Source of the DNA: JBGPRB01 sp964422155
GTDB taxonomy: Bacteria > Chloroflexota > Dehalococcoidia > Dehalococcoidales > RBG-16-60-22
DNA length: 19,778 bases
NCBI GenBank assembly: GCA_964422155.1
Contig: CAYQZZ010000039.1
Span: forward strand, 1 to 19,778
Direction: 5' to 3'
Numbering within the stretch: the first letter of the stretch is position 1; each line of letters starts with the position of its first letter. A model generated the notes under the pieces. The model was given only the letters and a program-made list of their open reading frames with translations, did not search any database and had not been told where the DNA came from. A program made the position numbers and the translations under genes. Below, one piece after another: positions 6,971 to 13,430 of this stretch.

Positions 6971-7696
6971 ATGAGGCGAGCATTAATAATACTGGCTCTT
7001 TTAATAGTTCTTGTCGTGCCTTTTTTAAGTGCCTGTGACTCGGGCGAAGCACAGCAGCTTATTTACTGGGCCAAGCTATGGGCCATCGTTCACGATATCA
7101 CTGATGAAAATGGTAGCCCGAATTTCGGTGCCATTACGCGGTTTGCTGCCGGAGAAGCTTTCGGCATCGGCTCGACGGGTGATGCAGAAGGCGACGCCGC
7201 CATCGATGCCGCCCGCGTCCTGAACAACATCAGGCAGGCGGAGGAATCAGTCGACCAGGGGTGGGAAGCGCTCAATAAGGGCAAAAATATTAAAGAAGGA
7301 GTCCTGCCGCATTTCAACAAGGCAATCGATCTGAGGCCGGATGACTGGTCTTACCGCAACGGGCGGGGCATAGCGCATCTTGAAAACCTTGAAAACCCTG
7401 ACAACGCTAAAGCCGCCCGGGCGGATTTCGATAAAGCCAATGCCATAGCTAAAAAAAGCGGTAAACCCGCCGAATATTTAAGAATGCTCAGGAACCGCGA
7501 GCAAGCCTTAGCCAGACTGGTAGCCATCAAAAACGACGAACATGCTTTTCCTACTAAAGAAGTCTATCTTGAGCAGTCCAGCACTTATGATGAACTTTAC
7601 AAACTCACCAACGATAATACTTACCTGCTGCTGAAACAGCAGGCGGACACCAACCTCCAGGAAGGTCATTACTGGACAAGAGACACCGCCAGCTAG
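6971..7696 (+). CDS. Lipoprotein with a TPR-like helical domain
   Basis: A 241-residue protein with a clear lipoprotein signal: MRR, a hydrophobic stretch and lipobox L19-S20-A21-C22. The mature protein would begin at C22, lipid-anchored outside the membrane. The middle contains a TPR-like unit (HFNKAIDLRPDDWSYRNGRG...) and an adjacent helix pair (ARADFDKANAIAKKSGKPAEYLRM), suggesting protein-protein contact. The rest is helical and unrecognised. An AGGA near the ATG is too close for an ideal ribosome binding site, and AAGG lies about 12 nt upstream. It follows the membrane-anchored gene by 19 nt. No catalytic motif is seen; a scaffold or accessory role is only a guess. Confidence 0.75.
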   Translation: MRRALIILALLIVLVVPFLSACDSGEAQQLIYWAKLWAIVHDITDENGSPNFGAITRFAAGEAFGIGSTGDAEGDAAIDAARVLNNIRQAEESVDQGWEALNKGKNIKEGVLPHFNKAIDLRPDDWSYRNGRGIAHLENLENPDNAKAARADFDKANAIAKKSGKPAEYLRMLRNREQALARLVAIKNDEHAFPTKEVYLEQSSTYDELYKLTNDNTYLLLKQQADTNLQEGHYWTRDTAS

Positions 7697-7765
7697 AAAC
7701 AAAGCCCCTGTCTCTTTAAACGTCCCTGTCCTCTAACGGGCGTCAGTCCCCTCTTTTTATTCCCC

Positions 7766-7795
7766 TTGACAAACTATCTCCCTACCCTTTACGAT
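7766..7795 (+). promoter_or_regulatory. Promoter of the SRP RNA
   Basis: A perfect -35 TTGACA (7766-7771) is followed after 18 nt by TACGAT (7790-7795). Transcription would start at about 7802-7803, exactly where the 5' strand of the SRP RNA closing helix begins. Confidence 0.75.
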
Positions 7796-7802
7796 TTTTA
7801 TT

Positions 7803-8073
7803 GAGGTCGTGCTAGATGGGGAGCCAGCGGTGCCCTGTACCTGAAATCCGCTATAGCAGGGTCGAATTCCTGTTTGAGGCTTTCGTCTGGTGGGACTGCC
7901 TGTGTTAAGTGGTGTTGAAGGCTGGGTCCTGCGCGGCAGAATGCTATGAACCCCGTCAGGTCCGAGAGGAAGCAGCGGTAAATAGATTTTTCTGGGTGCC
8001 GCAGGTACGCCTGGCTGGAGCCGGCTGGCTCAGGCAAGCCGTTAGGCGGGGTCGAGGGCAGGTGCACGACCTC
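7803..8073 (+). ncRNA. ffs: Signal recognition particle RNA, large (Alu-containing) bacterial type
   Basis: The 5' end GAGGTCGTGC (7803-7812) is perfectly complementary to GCACGACCTC (8064-8073), closing a molecule of about 271 nt. The conserved Ffh-binding domain is present near 7947-7980: a GTCAGGTCCGAGAGGAAGCAGCGGTAA segment with the GGAA-like tetraloop position (here GAGA) and the asymmetric-loop sequences. The 5' portion (GGGGAGCCAGCGGTGCCCTGTACC) resembles the Alu domain of Bacillus-type SRP RNAs. The size excludes the short 4.5S form of proteobacteria. With Ffh it targets membrane and secreted proteins to the translocon. Its own promoter ends at 7795 and a T-run follows. Open frames read across this stretch on both strands are artefacts. 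Confidence 0.95.
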
Positions 8074-8080
8074 TATTTTT
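8064..8080 (+). terminator. Intrinsic terminator of the SRP RNA
   Basis: The 3' strand of the closing helix (8064-8073) is followed at once by TATTTTT (8074-8080). The terminal helix thus serves as the terminator stem. The T-run ends only 3 nt before the rsmA ATG. Confidence 0.65.
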
Positions 8081-8083
8081 CGC

Positions 8084-8971
8084 ATGGATAAAAGTCTTTC
8101 CAGGGGCGGTTCCAATTCGCTACTGGCGCAGACCAGGAAGCTGCTGCGCCGGTTTAATCTCAGGGCGAAAAAGGGGCTGGGACAACACTTCCTCATCGAT
8201 GACAATGTCCTGGAGACTATCCTTGCCGCCGCCGAGCTTTCCCCCGCCGATACTGTTATCGAAGTGGGGCCGGGGCTGGGTCTTATGACCGCAGAGCTGG
8301 CCAGACGGTCCGGCTGGGTCATCGCCATCGAGCTGGACAACCGGCTAGCGGACATTCTTAAAAAGACGTTATCTCATGATAATATAGTTATACTCAATGA
8401 AGATGTCCTCGGCACCGACCCCACGGCTTTGTTGCAGGGGCGGGCGCCCGGTTTTCCGCCGGCGCTGCGCCCGTACAAGGTCGTGGCTAACCTGCCGTAC
8501 TACATTACCTCCCCCGTCCTCCGTCATTTCCTCGAAGCATCCGTCAAGCCGGAGGTAATGGTGGTCATGGTTCAGAAAGAGGTGGCCGAAGCGATTGTGG
8601 CTGAGGCCGGCCAGAGAAGCGTTCTCAGCATCAGCGTGCAGTTTTACGGTAAACCTAGCATCGTAACTTATGTACCTGCAGTGTCCTTTTTCCCCGCGCC
8701 GGAGGTCGATTCTGCTATCGTGAAGATAGACGTCTATCTCCAACCTCTGGTTAAGGTGGATAATGTCGATGGGTTTTTTAAACTGGTGCGCGCCGGTTTC
8801 ACTGCCGCCCGCAAACAGGTGGCCAACTCTCTCTCGCAGGGACTGGGCCTGCCCAAGTCTGATGTTTTGGACTTGCTGGAAAAGGCAGGTATTGACCCGC
8901 AGCGGCGGGCGGAAACGTTTACCCTGGAGGAGTGGGCGAGGCTCTGGAAATTATTCAGTGAGATAAAATAG
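8084..8971 (+). CDS. rsmA: 16S rRNA (adenine1518-N6/adenine1519-N6)-dimethyltransferase
   Basis: RsmA (KsgA) dimethylates two adjacent adenines in the 3' hairpin of 16S rRNA during 30S maturation, using S-adenosylmethionine. The 295-residue protein has KKGLGQHFLIDDNVL (29-43), the SAM-binding IEVGPGLGLMT (59-69), an acidic IELDNRLAD, and the catalytic NLPYYITSPV (136-145). The C-terminal helical domain ends with the usual RAETFTLEEWARLW. ATG 8084 lies just after the SRP RNA terminator and has no Shine-Dalgarno, so its translation start is uncertain; it is the only ATG that keeps the whole N-terminus. ispE follows after a 149-bp gap holding a palindromic repeat; rsmA next to ispE is a common bacterial arrangement. 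Confidence 0.96.
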   Translation: MDKSLSRGGSNSLLAQTRKLLRRFNLRAKKGLGQHFLIDDNVLETILAAAELSPADTVIEVGPGLGLMTAELARRSGWVIAIELDNRLADILKKTLSHDNIVILNEDVLGTDPTALLQGRAPGFPPALRPYKVVANLPYYITSPVLRHFLEASVKPEVMVVMVQKEVAEAIVAEAGQRSVLSISVQFYGKPSIVTYVPAVSFFPAPEVDSAIVKIDVYLQPLVKVDNVDGFFKLVRAGFTAARKQVANSLSQGLGLPKSDVLDLLEKAGIDPQRRAETFTLEEWARLWKLFSEIK

Positions 8972-8982
8972 TTTTTATACCT

Positions 8983-9087
8983 CCTCTCCCTTGATGGGAG
9001 AGGTCAGGGTGAGGGTGAAATGAAAGCCCCCTCACCCCATTCGCTTTGCTCAGGGCAGGCTTAATCCTCTCCCACGGTGGGGAGAGG
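8983..9087. repeat. Double-palindrome repeat (CCTCTCCC...GGGAGAGG)
   Basis: Two hairpins frame the element: CCTCTCCC-5 nt-GGGAGAGG (8983-9003) and CCTCTCCC-5 nt-GGGGAGAGG (9066-9087). Between them, GGGTGAGGG and CCCCTCACCC can pair with each other, so the whole unit can also fold end to end. It has no coding content and no long T-run after either hairpin. It looks like a dispersed intergenic repeat and sits between rsmA and ispE. Confidence 0.7.
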
Positions 9088-9120
9088 AAATAGTTTATTA
9101 TTATTTAATCAGATACTAGT

Positions 9121-9972
9121 ATGATAACCCTTAAGGCCCCGGCCAAGATAAACCTGACTCTGGAAGTCCTGGGGAAACGCCCCGATAGTTTCCACGAAAT
9201 CCGCAGCGTGCTCCAGACCATCGACCTGTGTGATACTCTGCATCTTGAGGTCGGGCGGGGAATTTCATTTCAATGCGATACGCCGGGATGGTCGGCGGAA
9301 AAAAGCCTTGTCAGTAAGGCGTTGAATTTGTTACAGGAGACTACGGGCTGTACAAAAGGGGCGGAGATAAAAATGGAGAAACGTATACCACTTATGTCCG
9401 GTTTAGGCGGCGATAGCAGCGATGCCGCTGCCTTATTACGTGGACTTAACGAACTATGGGGTCTGAAACTTTCATTAGAAAAGCTGTTGGCGCTGGCAAC
9501 ACAGCTAGGGTCGGACGTTTCTTTCTTTCTGCGCGGCGGTACGGCTCTAGCAGCAGGGAGGGGCGAGATAATAACAACGCTGCCGCCGCTCACCCGGATG
9601 TGGGTGGTGCTGGTAATACCGGATGTCCCTGTAGAGCCGGGCAAAACCGGGAGAATGTATGCTAGGCTTAAGCCGTCCCATTTTACCGACGGTAAAATTA
9701 CCCAAAAGCTGGTGGAAACTTTACATAAAGGAAGGGAATTCAAGACGTCGATGTTGTTCAACACGTTTGAGAATATCGCTTTTGATGATTGTAATATACG
9801 TCGTGTATTTGTGGAGCACTTAATAAAGATGGGCGCTCCCCACGTTCACCTTGCCGGCTCCGGCCCGGCTTTATTTACCATGTTTCAGGAAAAATCAAAA
9901 GCCGAGGAATTATACACTAGTTGTAATAACCAGGGGATGAAAACATACTTGGCGCTGACGAAGCTTGCGTGA
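9121..9972 (+). CDS. ispE: 4-diphosphocytidyl-2-C-methyl-D-erythritol kinase
   Basis: A GHMP kinase that phosphorylates CDP-methylerythritol in the MEP isoprenoid pathway. Its 283 residues match the family. It starts APAKINLTLEV with catalytic K9, has the GHMP ATP-binding loop PLMSGLGGDSSDAA (90-103), the catalytic Asp D132 in GSDVSFFLRGG, and the C-terminal HLAGSGPALF. The loop reads GLGGD where many homologues have GLGGG. No Shine-Dalgarno is visible before ATG 9121; a TTTAAT at 9104-9109 is a weak candidate -10 for a near-leaderless message. The gene follows rsmA across a repeat. Its 3' end contains the -35 region of the next gene's promoter. Confidence 0.96.
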   Translation: MITLKAPAKINLTLEVLGKRPDSFHEIRSVLQTIDLCDTLHLEVGRGISFQCDTPGWSAEKSLVSKALNLLQETTGCTKGAEIKMEKRIPLMSGLGGDSSDAAALLRGLNELWGLKLSLEKLLALATQLGSDVSFFLRGGTALAAGRGEIITTLPPLTRMWVVLVIPDVPVEPGKTGRMYARLKPSHFTDGKITQKLVETLHKGREFKTSMLFNTFENIAFDDCNIRRVFVEHLIKMGAPHVHLAGSGPALFTMFQEKSKAEELYTSCNNQGMKTYLALTKLA

Positions 9973-9984
9973 GAGTGGTATAAT
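9955..9984 (+). promoter_or_regulatory. Promoter of the ferredoxin-nitroreductase cluster
   Basis: CTGACG (9955-9960) as -35 and TATAAT (9979-9984) as -10 are 18 nt apart, and the -10 has a TGG extension. The -35 lies inside the end of ispE. Transcription from about 9991 leaves a short leader with AGGAGG (10001-10006), 6 nt before TTG 10013. Confidence 0.65.
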
Positions 9985-10012
9985 AGCGAATTTAATAAAA
10001 AGGAGGTTGGAT

Positions 10013-10828
10013 TTGGAAATATTTAAGGTAAATGAAGAAACCTGTAAGCAATGCGGGGCCTGTGCCGCCGTCTGCCACCTGGGATTAATCGATTTTCAGG
10101 AAAAGAGTTACCCCAAACCTTTCTCTGTGACTGACCAGATGTGCAGTAAATGCGCCGCCTGCATGATAGTCTGCCCCACAGAAAGTTTTATCCATCGTGA
10201 TATAACTTATGAGCAATGCCCGCCGATAAAACCAGCTCTCAAGGTAAGCTTTAACCGGTGCGCCCAGCTTTTGAAAAGCCGCCGTTCCATCAGGTCTTTC
10301 AAGGATACGCCGGTGCCCCGCGAGGATATTGCCCGGGCAATCGATGCCGCCAGATATTCCCCGACCGGTAACAATGTACAGGATGTGGAGTGGCTGGTAA
10401 TCGACGATAAAGAACTCGTACAGCGTTTCCGGAAAATTGGAGACGATTGGATGATAGGGGTATTAAAAAATGTCCCGATGTATGCTCCTATGGTGGATAT
10501 TTGGGTGAAGCGGAAAGAAGCGGGCATCGATGATTTCCTCCGCGGTGCGCCGGTTATCGTCTCTGCTTATGCTAAAAAAGACGGCCCATCACCTCAGCCA
10601 GATTGTACTATTGCCTTAGCTTATTTCGACCTTGCCGCTATTAGCCTGGGGCTGGGGTGCTTAATTGACGGCTTTTTTAACTATGCAGCAATTAGTTTTC
10701 CTCCCATAAAAGACGCCATAGCTCTTCCAGAAGGGTACCAGATTTATGGCAGCTTGGCAGTGGGCTATCCCAAATATAAATACCAGAGGATTCCTGTGCG
10801 TAATCACGCCCGCATTACCTGGCGGTGA
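10013..10828 (+). CDS. Ferredoxin-nitroreductase fusion protein, first copy
   Basis: A two-domain redox protein of 271 residues, predicted cytoplasmic. Residues 1-65 form a 2[4Fe-4S] ferredoxin: C11-x2-C14-x2-C17-x3-C21 and C44-x2-C47-x2-C50-x3-C54. From about 83 on it is a nitroreductase-family FMN domain (RRSIRSF, ARYSPTGNNVQ, LAYFDLAAISLGLGC, YGSLAVGYP). The Fe-S domain presumably feeds electrons to the flavin; the substrate is unknown. The frame extends further up (to 9965), but AGGAGG lies 6 nt before TTG 10013, and that start aligns with the paralogue at 11615, with all eight Cys at identical positions. The Cys that ends the first cluster motif is followed by His instead of the usual Pro. 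It is followed after 4 nt by an alpha/beta hydrolase. Confidence 0.92.
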   Translation: MEIFKVNEETCKQCGACAAVCHLGLIDFQEKSYPKPFSVTDQMCSKCAACMIVCPTESFIHRDITYEQCPPIKPALKVSFNRCAQLLKSRRSIRSFKDTPVPREDIARAIDAARYSPTGNNVQDVEWLVIDDKELVQRFRKIGDDWMIGVLKNVPMYAPMVDIWVKRKEAGIDDFLRGAPVIVSAYAKKDGPSPQPDCTIALAYFDLAAISLGLGCLIDGFFNYAAISFPPIKDAIALPEGYQIYGSLAVGYPKYKYQRIPVRNHARITWR

Positions 10829-10832
10829 CCCG

Positions 10833-11615
10833 TTGCAAAACTTTAGAAAATACGGTCATAGCCCTTATACGGTAGCTGTAATTCACGGCGGTCCCGGCGC
10901 GCCCGGCGAGATGGCGCCCGTCGCCAGAGAGCTTTCGTCTCTCACGGGTGTCCTCGAACCATTACAAACACAGTCGACGCTCGAGGGGCAGATTCAGGAG
11001 TTACACGACGTGTTAAATGAGAACGGGGACATCCCCGTCATCTTAATCGGCTTTTCCTGGGGAGCCATGCTCAGCTTTATCGTTACCGCCCGGTATCCCC
11101 TGCTGGTGAAAAAGCTTGTCCTTATCGGTAGCGGCCCCTTCGAGCAGAAATACGCTGATAACATCGTTGGCGATAGATTAAACCGTCTCACTGAAGAAGA
11201 AAGAATTGAAGCCTTGAACCTGATAGAAATTATTAACGACCCCGCCGCCGGGAATAAAGATAAACCCATGGCCAGGCTCGGAGCACTATTTGCCAGAGCG
11301 GATACCTATGCTCCGTTGCCCGTAAAAAGCGAAGTCCTGGAATTCAACGAAGAAATTAACCGTAAGGTCTGGGCGGAGGCAAAGGAACTGAGGATTTCCG
11401 GAGAATTATTATCGCTCGGTAGGCGGATAGTCTGTCCCGTGCTCGCTATCCACGGCGACTATGACCCGCATCTCGCCAAAGGCGTCAGGGGACCCCTCTC
11501 CCGCGTTCTCAAAAATTTTAAATTCATACTGCTGGAGAAATGCGGCCATGAGCCCTGGATGGAAAGATACGCCAGGGACGAATTTTATGAGATACTTAGA
11601 AAGGAGATAAAATAG
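10833..11615 (+). CDS. Alpha/beta hydrolase
   Basis: An alpha/beta-hydrolase of 260 residues if it begins at TTG 10833, 4 nt after the previous stop; a weak GGTGA precedes it. The frame is open further up, but that part overlaps the nitroreductase gene. It has the oxyanion strand turn HGGPGAPG (18-25), the nucleophile elbow G73-F74-S75-W76-G77, the Asp in HGDYDP (D211) and the His in KCGHEPW (H239), so the catalytic triad is complete. HGGPG is typical of prolyl-iminopeptidase-like and related esterases. No signal peptide is seen. It sits between two paralogous ferredoxin-nitroreductases and its stop overlaps the next start by one base, so it belongs to the same operon. A shared substrate is an inference; which bond it cuts is unknown. 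Confidence 0.88.
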   Translation: MQNFRKYGHSPYTVAVIHGGPGAPGEMAPVARELSSLTGVLEPLQTQSTLEGQIQELHDVLNENGDIPVILIGFSWGAMLSFIVTARYPLLVKKLVLIGSGPFEQKYADNIVGDRLNRLTEEERIEALNLIEIINDPAAGNKDKPMARLGALFARADTYAPLPVKSEVLEFNEEINRKVWAEAKELRISGELLSLGRRIVCPVLAIHGDYDPHLAKGVRGPLSRVLKNFKFILLEKCGHEPWMERYARDEFYEILRKEIK

Positions 11616-12433
11616 TGACGCTTTTAAATGTAAATAAACAGACATGCACTCAGTGCGGACTTTGTGCGGTCGCCTGCCCGGCCGGAATTATCTATTTCCG
11701 GGATAAAAGCTTTCCTCGATTATTGCCTGGAACGGACGAATTTTGTATCCGGTGCGGCCACTGCGTGGTGGTTTGCCCATCCGGCAGCCTGACCCACAGG
11801 GAATCGTCGGTAGAGCAGAGCATCGTGCTCGATAATCGGCTCACCGTTAGCTTTAAGCAATGCGCCCAGCTTATCATGGGAAGACGTTCAGTAAGGGAGT
11901 TTCAGAAAAAGAACGTCAACCGTGAGAAAATCCAGCGTATTATCGATGTCGCCCGTTACGCTCCCACCGGACACAATAATCAAGAAGTGCAGTGGTTCGT
12001 CATCAACGACCCCGCCAGGATAAAGATGCTTGCCGATATTGGCACAGATTGGTTGCGCTGGACGATTAAAAACAATCCGGACTTTGCTCTCACGCTGGAA
12101 GATTTCTTGAAGAAGCAGGAAGAAGGTTTAGATATGTTCCTCCGGGACGCGCCTGCCGTCGTCATCGCGTTCGCGGAAAAGAATAATCCCGTCGCTGCGA
12201 CGGATTGTGTTATTGCCCTTTCCTATTTCGACCTCGCCGCTGTAAGCGCGGGGCTGGGTTGCTGCTGGGCAGGCTTATTAAACTTCGCTGCCACCTCGTT
12301 CCCTCCCATGATAAAAGCTTTAGCGCTCCCGGAAGGATGTGCGCCTTTTGGTAGCCTGATGGTGGGTTATCCCCGGCTGCGATATCGGCTGGTACCAGCG
12401 CGCAAGCCCGCCCGTATTATCTGGCGGCCGTAG
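11615..12433 (+). CDS. Ferredoxin-nitroreductase fusion protein, second copy
   Basis: The paralogue of the protein at 10013, 272 residues, with the same design: 2[4Fe-4S] ferredoxin (C11, C14, C17, C21; C44, C47, C50, C54) and an FMN nitroreductase domain (GRRSVREF, ARYAPTGHNNQEV, LSYFDLAAVSAGLGC, FGSLMVGYP). The two align from end to end almost without gaps, which points to duplication. Here both Cys motifs end in CP, as in standard ferredoxins. GTG 11615 overlaps the hydrolase stop (TAGTG) and has AAGGAG about 8 nt upstream, so translation is coupled. It presumably reduces an organic or quinone-like substrate in the cytoplasm using ferredoxin electrons; specificity is unknown. Confidence 0.93.
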   Translation: MTLLNVNKQTCTQCGLCAVACPAGIIYFRDKSFPRLLPGTDEFCIRCGHCVVVCPSGSLTHRESSVEQSIVLDNRLTVSFKQCAQLIMGRRSVREFQKKNVNREKIQRIIDVARYAPTGHNNQEVQWFVINDPARIKMLADIGTDWLRWTIKNNPDFALTLEDFLKKQEEGLDMFLRDAPAVVIAFAEKNNPVAATDCVIALSYFDLAAVSAGLGCCWAGLLNFAATSFPPMIKALALPEGCAPFGSLMVGYPRLRYRLVPARKPARIIWRP

Positions 12434-12457
12434 CGGGAAAAGTCCGGGCAGATGACG

Positions 12458-12485
12458 TATACTGTATTAAACATAATAAAGGGGG
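12458..12485 (+). promoter_or_regulatory. Probable -10 box and Shine-Dalgarno of rubrerythrin
   Basis: TATACT (12458-12463) can serve as a -10, without a clear -35. GGGGG (12481-12485) is 8 nt before ATG 12494. The box implies that rubrerythrin has its own message, although read-through from the nitroreductase cluster 60 bp upstream is possible. Confidence 0.45.
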
Positions 12486-12493
12486 TTTCTAAC

Positions 12494-13000
12494 ATGGCTT
12501 ATAAAACCGAGGACAATTTACAGGAAGCTTTTGGGGGAGAGAGCAAGGCCAACCGCCGCTATACCTTCTTTGCAGAGAAGGCGGAGAAAGAGGGCTATCC
12601 ACAGGTCGCCAGGCTCTTCCGGGCCGTCGCCGAGGCGGAAACGGTGCATGCCCGGAACCATTTAAATGCTATGGACGCGATAGGTTCCACCAAAGATAAT
12701 CTGCTGGCGGCCAGCATCGGGGAGCACCAGGAGTTCACCGGCATGTATCCGGCTTTTATTGAGAAGGCGGACGAAGAGAGGAACGAGCGGGCCAAGCGTA
12801 CCTTCGACTGGGCTAACAAGGTGGAAAAAATCCATCACGGTTACTACGAGGCGGCCCTGAAAGACGTTAAGGAAGGCAAAAAACCGGCGGACAACGTTTA
12901 TTACGTCTGCCAGGTCTGCGGCAACACCGTCACCGGCTCGGCCCCGGATAAATGCCCCATCTGCGGCGCTCCTGGCAAATCATTCAAGAAGATGGAGTAG
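12494..13000 (+). CDS. rbr: Rubrerythrin
   Basis: A peroxide-reducing protein of anaerobes, 168 residues, cytoplasmic. The N-terminal ferritin-like domain holds the di-iron ligands: ESKANRRY with E16, the E49-x2-H52 motif (AEAETVHARNHL), E79 in GEHQEF and the E111-x2-H114 motif (VEKIHH). The C-terminal rubredoxin domain has C139-x2-C142 and C154-x2-C157 (YVCQVCGN, DKCPICGAP). An upstream in-frame ATG exists at 12452, but the Shine-Dalgarno and the usual family N-terminus favour ATG 12494. Electrons normally come from rubredoxin or NADH-linked reductases; the ferredoxin-nitroreductases upstream are possible but unproven partners. Confidence 0.97.
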   Translation: MAYKTEDNLQEAFGGESKANRRYTFFAEKAEKEGYPQVARLFRAVAEAETVHARNHLNAMDAIGSTKDNLLAASIGEHQEFTGMYPAFIEKADEERNERAKRTFDWANKVEKIHHGYYEAALKDVKEGKKPADNVYYVCQVCGNTVTGSAPDKCPICGAPGKSFKKME

Positions 13001-13023
13001 GTTTTTTTTGGGTTTTCCATAAG

Positions 13024-13170
13024 TGTCATTGCGAGACCATCCTTCATATTGTCATTGCGAGGAGTCCCGATTACATCGGGACGACGTGGCAATCTCTTAC
13101 TCTTATAAATAGAGATTGCTTCGTCACGGAGTTTATCCTGAGTGCATCCGAAGGGTTCCTCGCAATGACA
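13024..13170. repeat. Nested palindromic repeat with TGTCATTGCGAG ends
   Basis: The element begins TGTCATTGCGAG (13024-13035) and ends CTCGCAATGACA (13159-13170), a perfect 12-bp inverted repeat. A second copy of the left end, GTCATTGCGAGGAG, begins at 13051. Inside are a perfect hairpin GTCCCGAT-TAC-ATCGGGAC and the pair GCAATCTC/GAGATTGC. It has no coding capacity of its own; apparent open frames across it are artefacts. It is MITE-like and sits between the convergent rubrerythrin and cca genes. Confidence 0.75.
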
Positions 13171-13249
13171 CCTCCCTCGACATCGCCTTTTATTTATCTT
13201 TTCCCACCCACACACCCACGTCCCAATTACATCGGTGTTTATCCCTTAA

Positions 13250-13430
13250 TTTATCCCCACCCCAAAGGGGAGTGCGCAGCGAGAGGCGGCGAAGCCCACT
13301 CTCAAAAAACTCTTCCCCCTCCTTTCGTAAAGGAGGCCTGCCTGCGCGTAGCTGCTTCGGCGAAGGCACGGGGGATAAAGGGGGTAGATTTACTTATCCC
13401 ACACAGGGGGTGAGATATAAAAATTCACCC
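13250..13430. repeat. G/C-run repeat region with stable hairpins
   Basis: This fills the rest of the 430-bp gap between rubrerythrin and cca. It has CCCC-AAA-GGGG (13260-13270), a perfect CCTCCTTT-CGT-AAAGGAGG hairpin (13318-13336), a GGGGGATAAAGGGGG run near 13370-13384, and GGGTGA/TCACCC (13408-13430) just after the cca stop. I see no gene here. The hairpins between convergent genes may stop transcription from both sides. Confidence 0.55.

Noticed and set aside
7798..8355. A 185-codon open frame on the minus strand and a 60-codon frame at 7909-8091 (+)
   Set aside because: They cover the SRP RNA and the 5' part of rsmA in the antisense or a different frame and have no family resemblance.
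10746..10832. A longer N-terminus for the alpha/beta hydrolase starting at 10746
   Set aside because: It would overlap the conserved end of the first nitroreductase by over 80 bp, and the extra residues precede the usual first strand of the fold; TTG 10833 fits better.
12901..13413. Open frames on both strands after rubrerythrin (for example 12901-13215 minus, 12952-13413 plus)
   Set aside because: They translate the inverted repeats; their peptides are the familiar artefacts of the TCATTGCGAG repeat, with no ribosome binding site.
13001..13430. A possible CRISPR array, because of repeated short palindromes
   Set aside because: The repeats are inverted, not direct and evenly spaced; there are no constant-length spacers and no cas genes.
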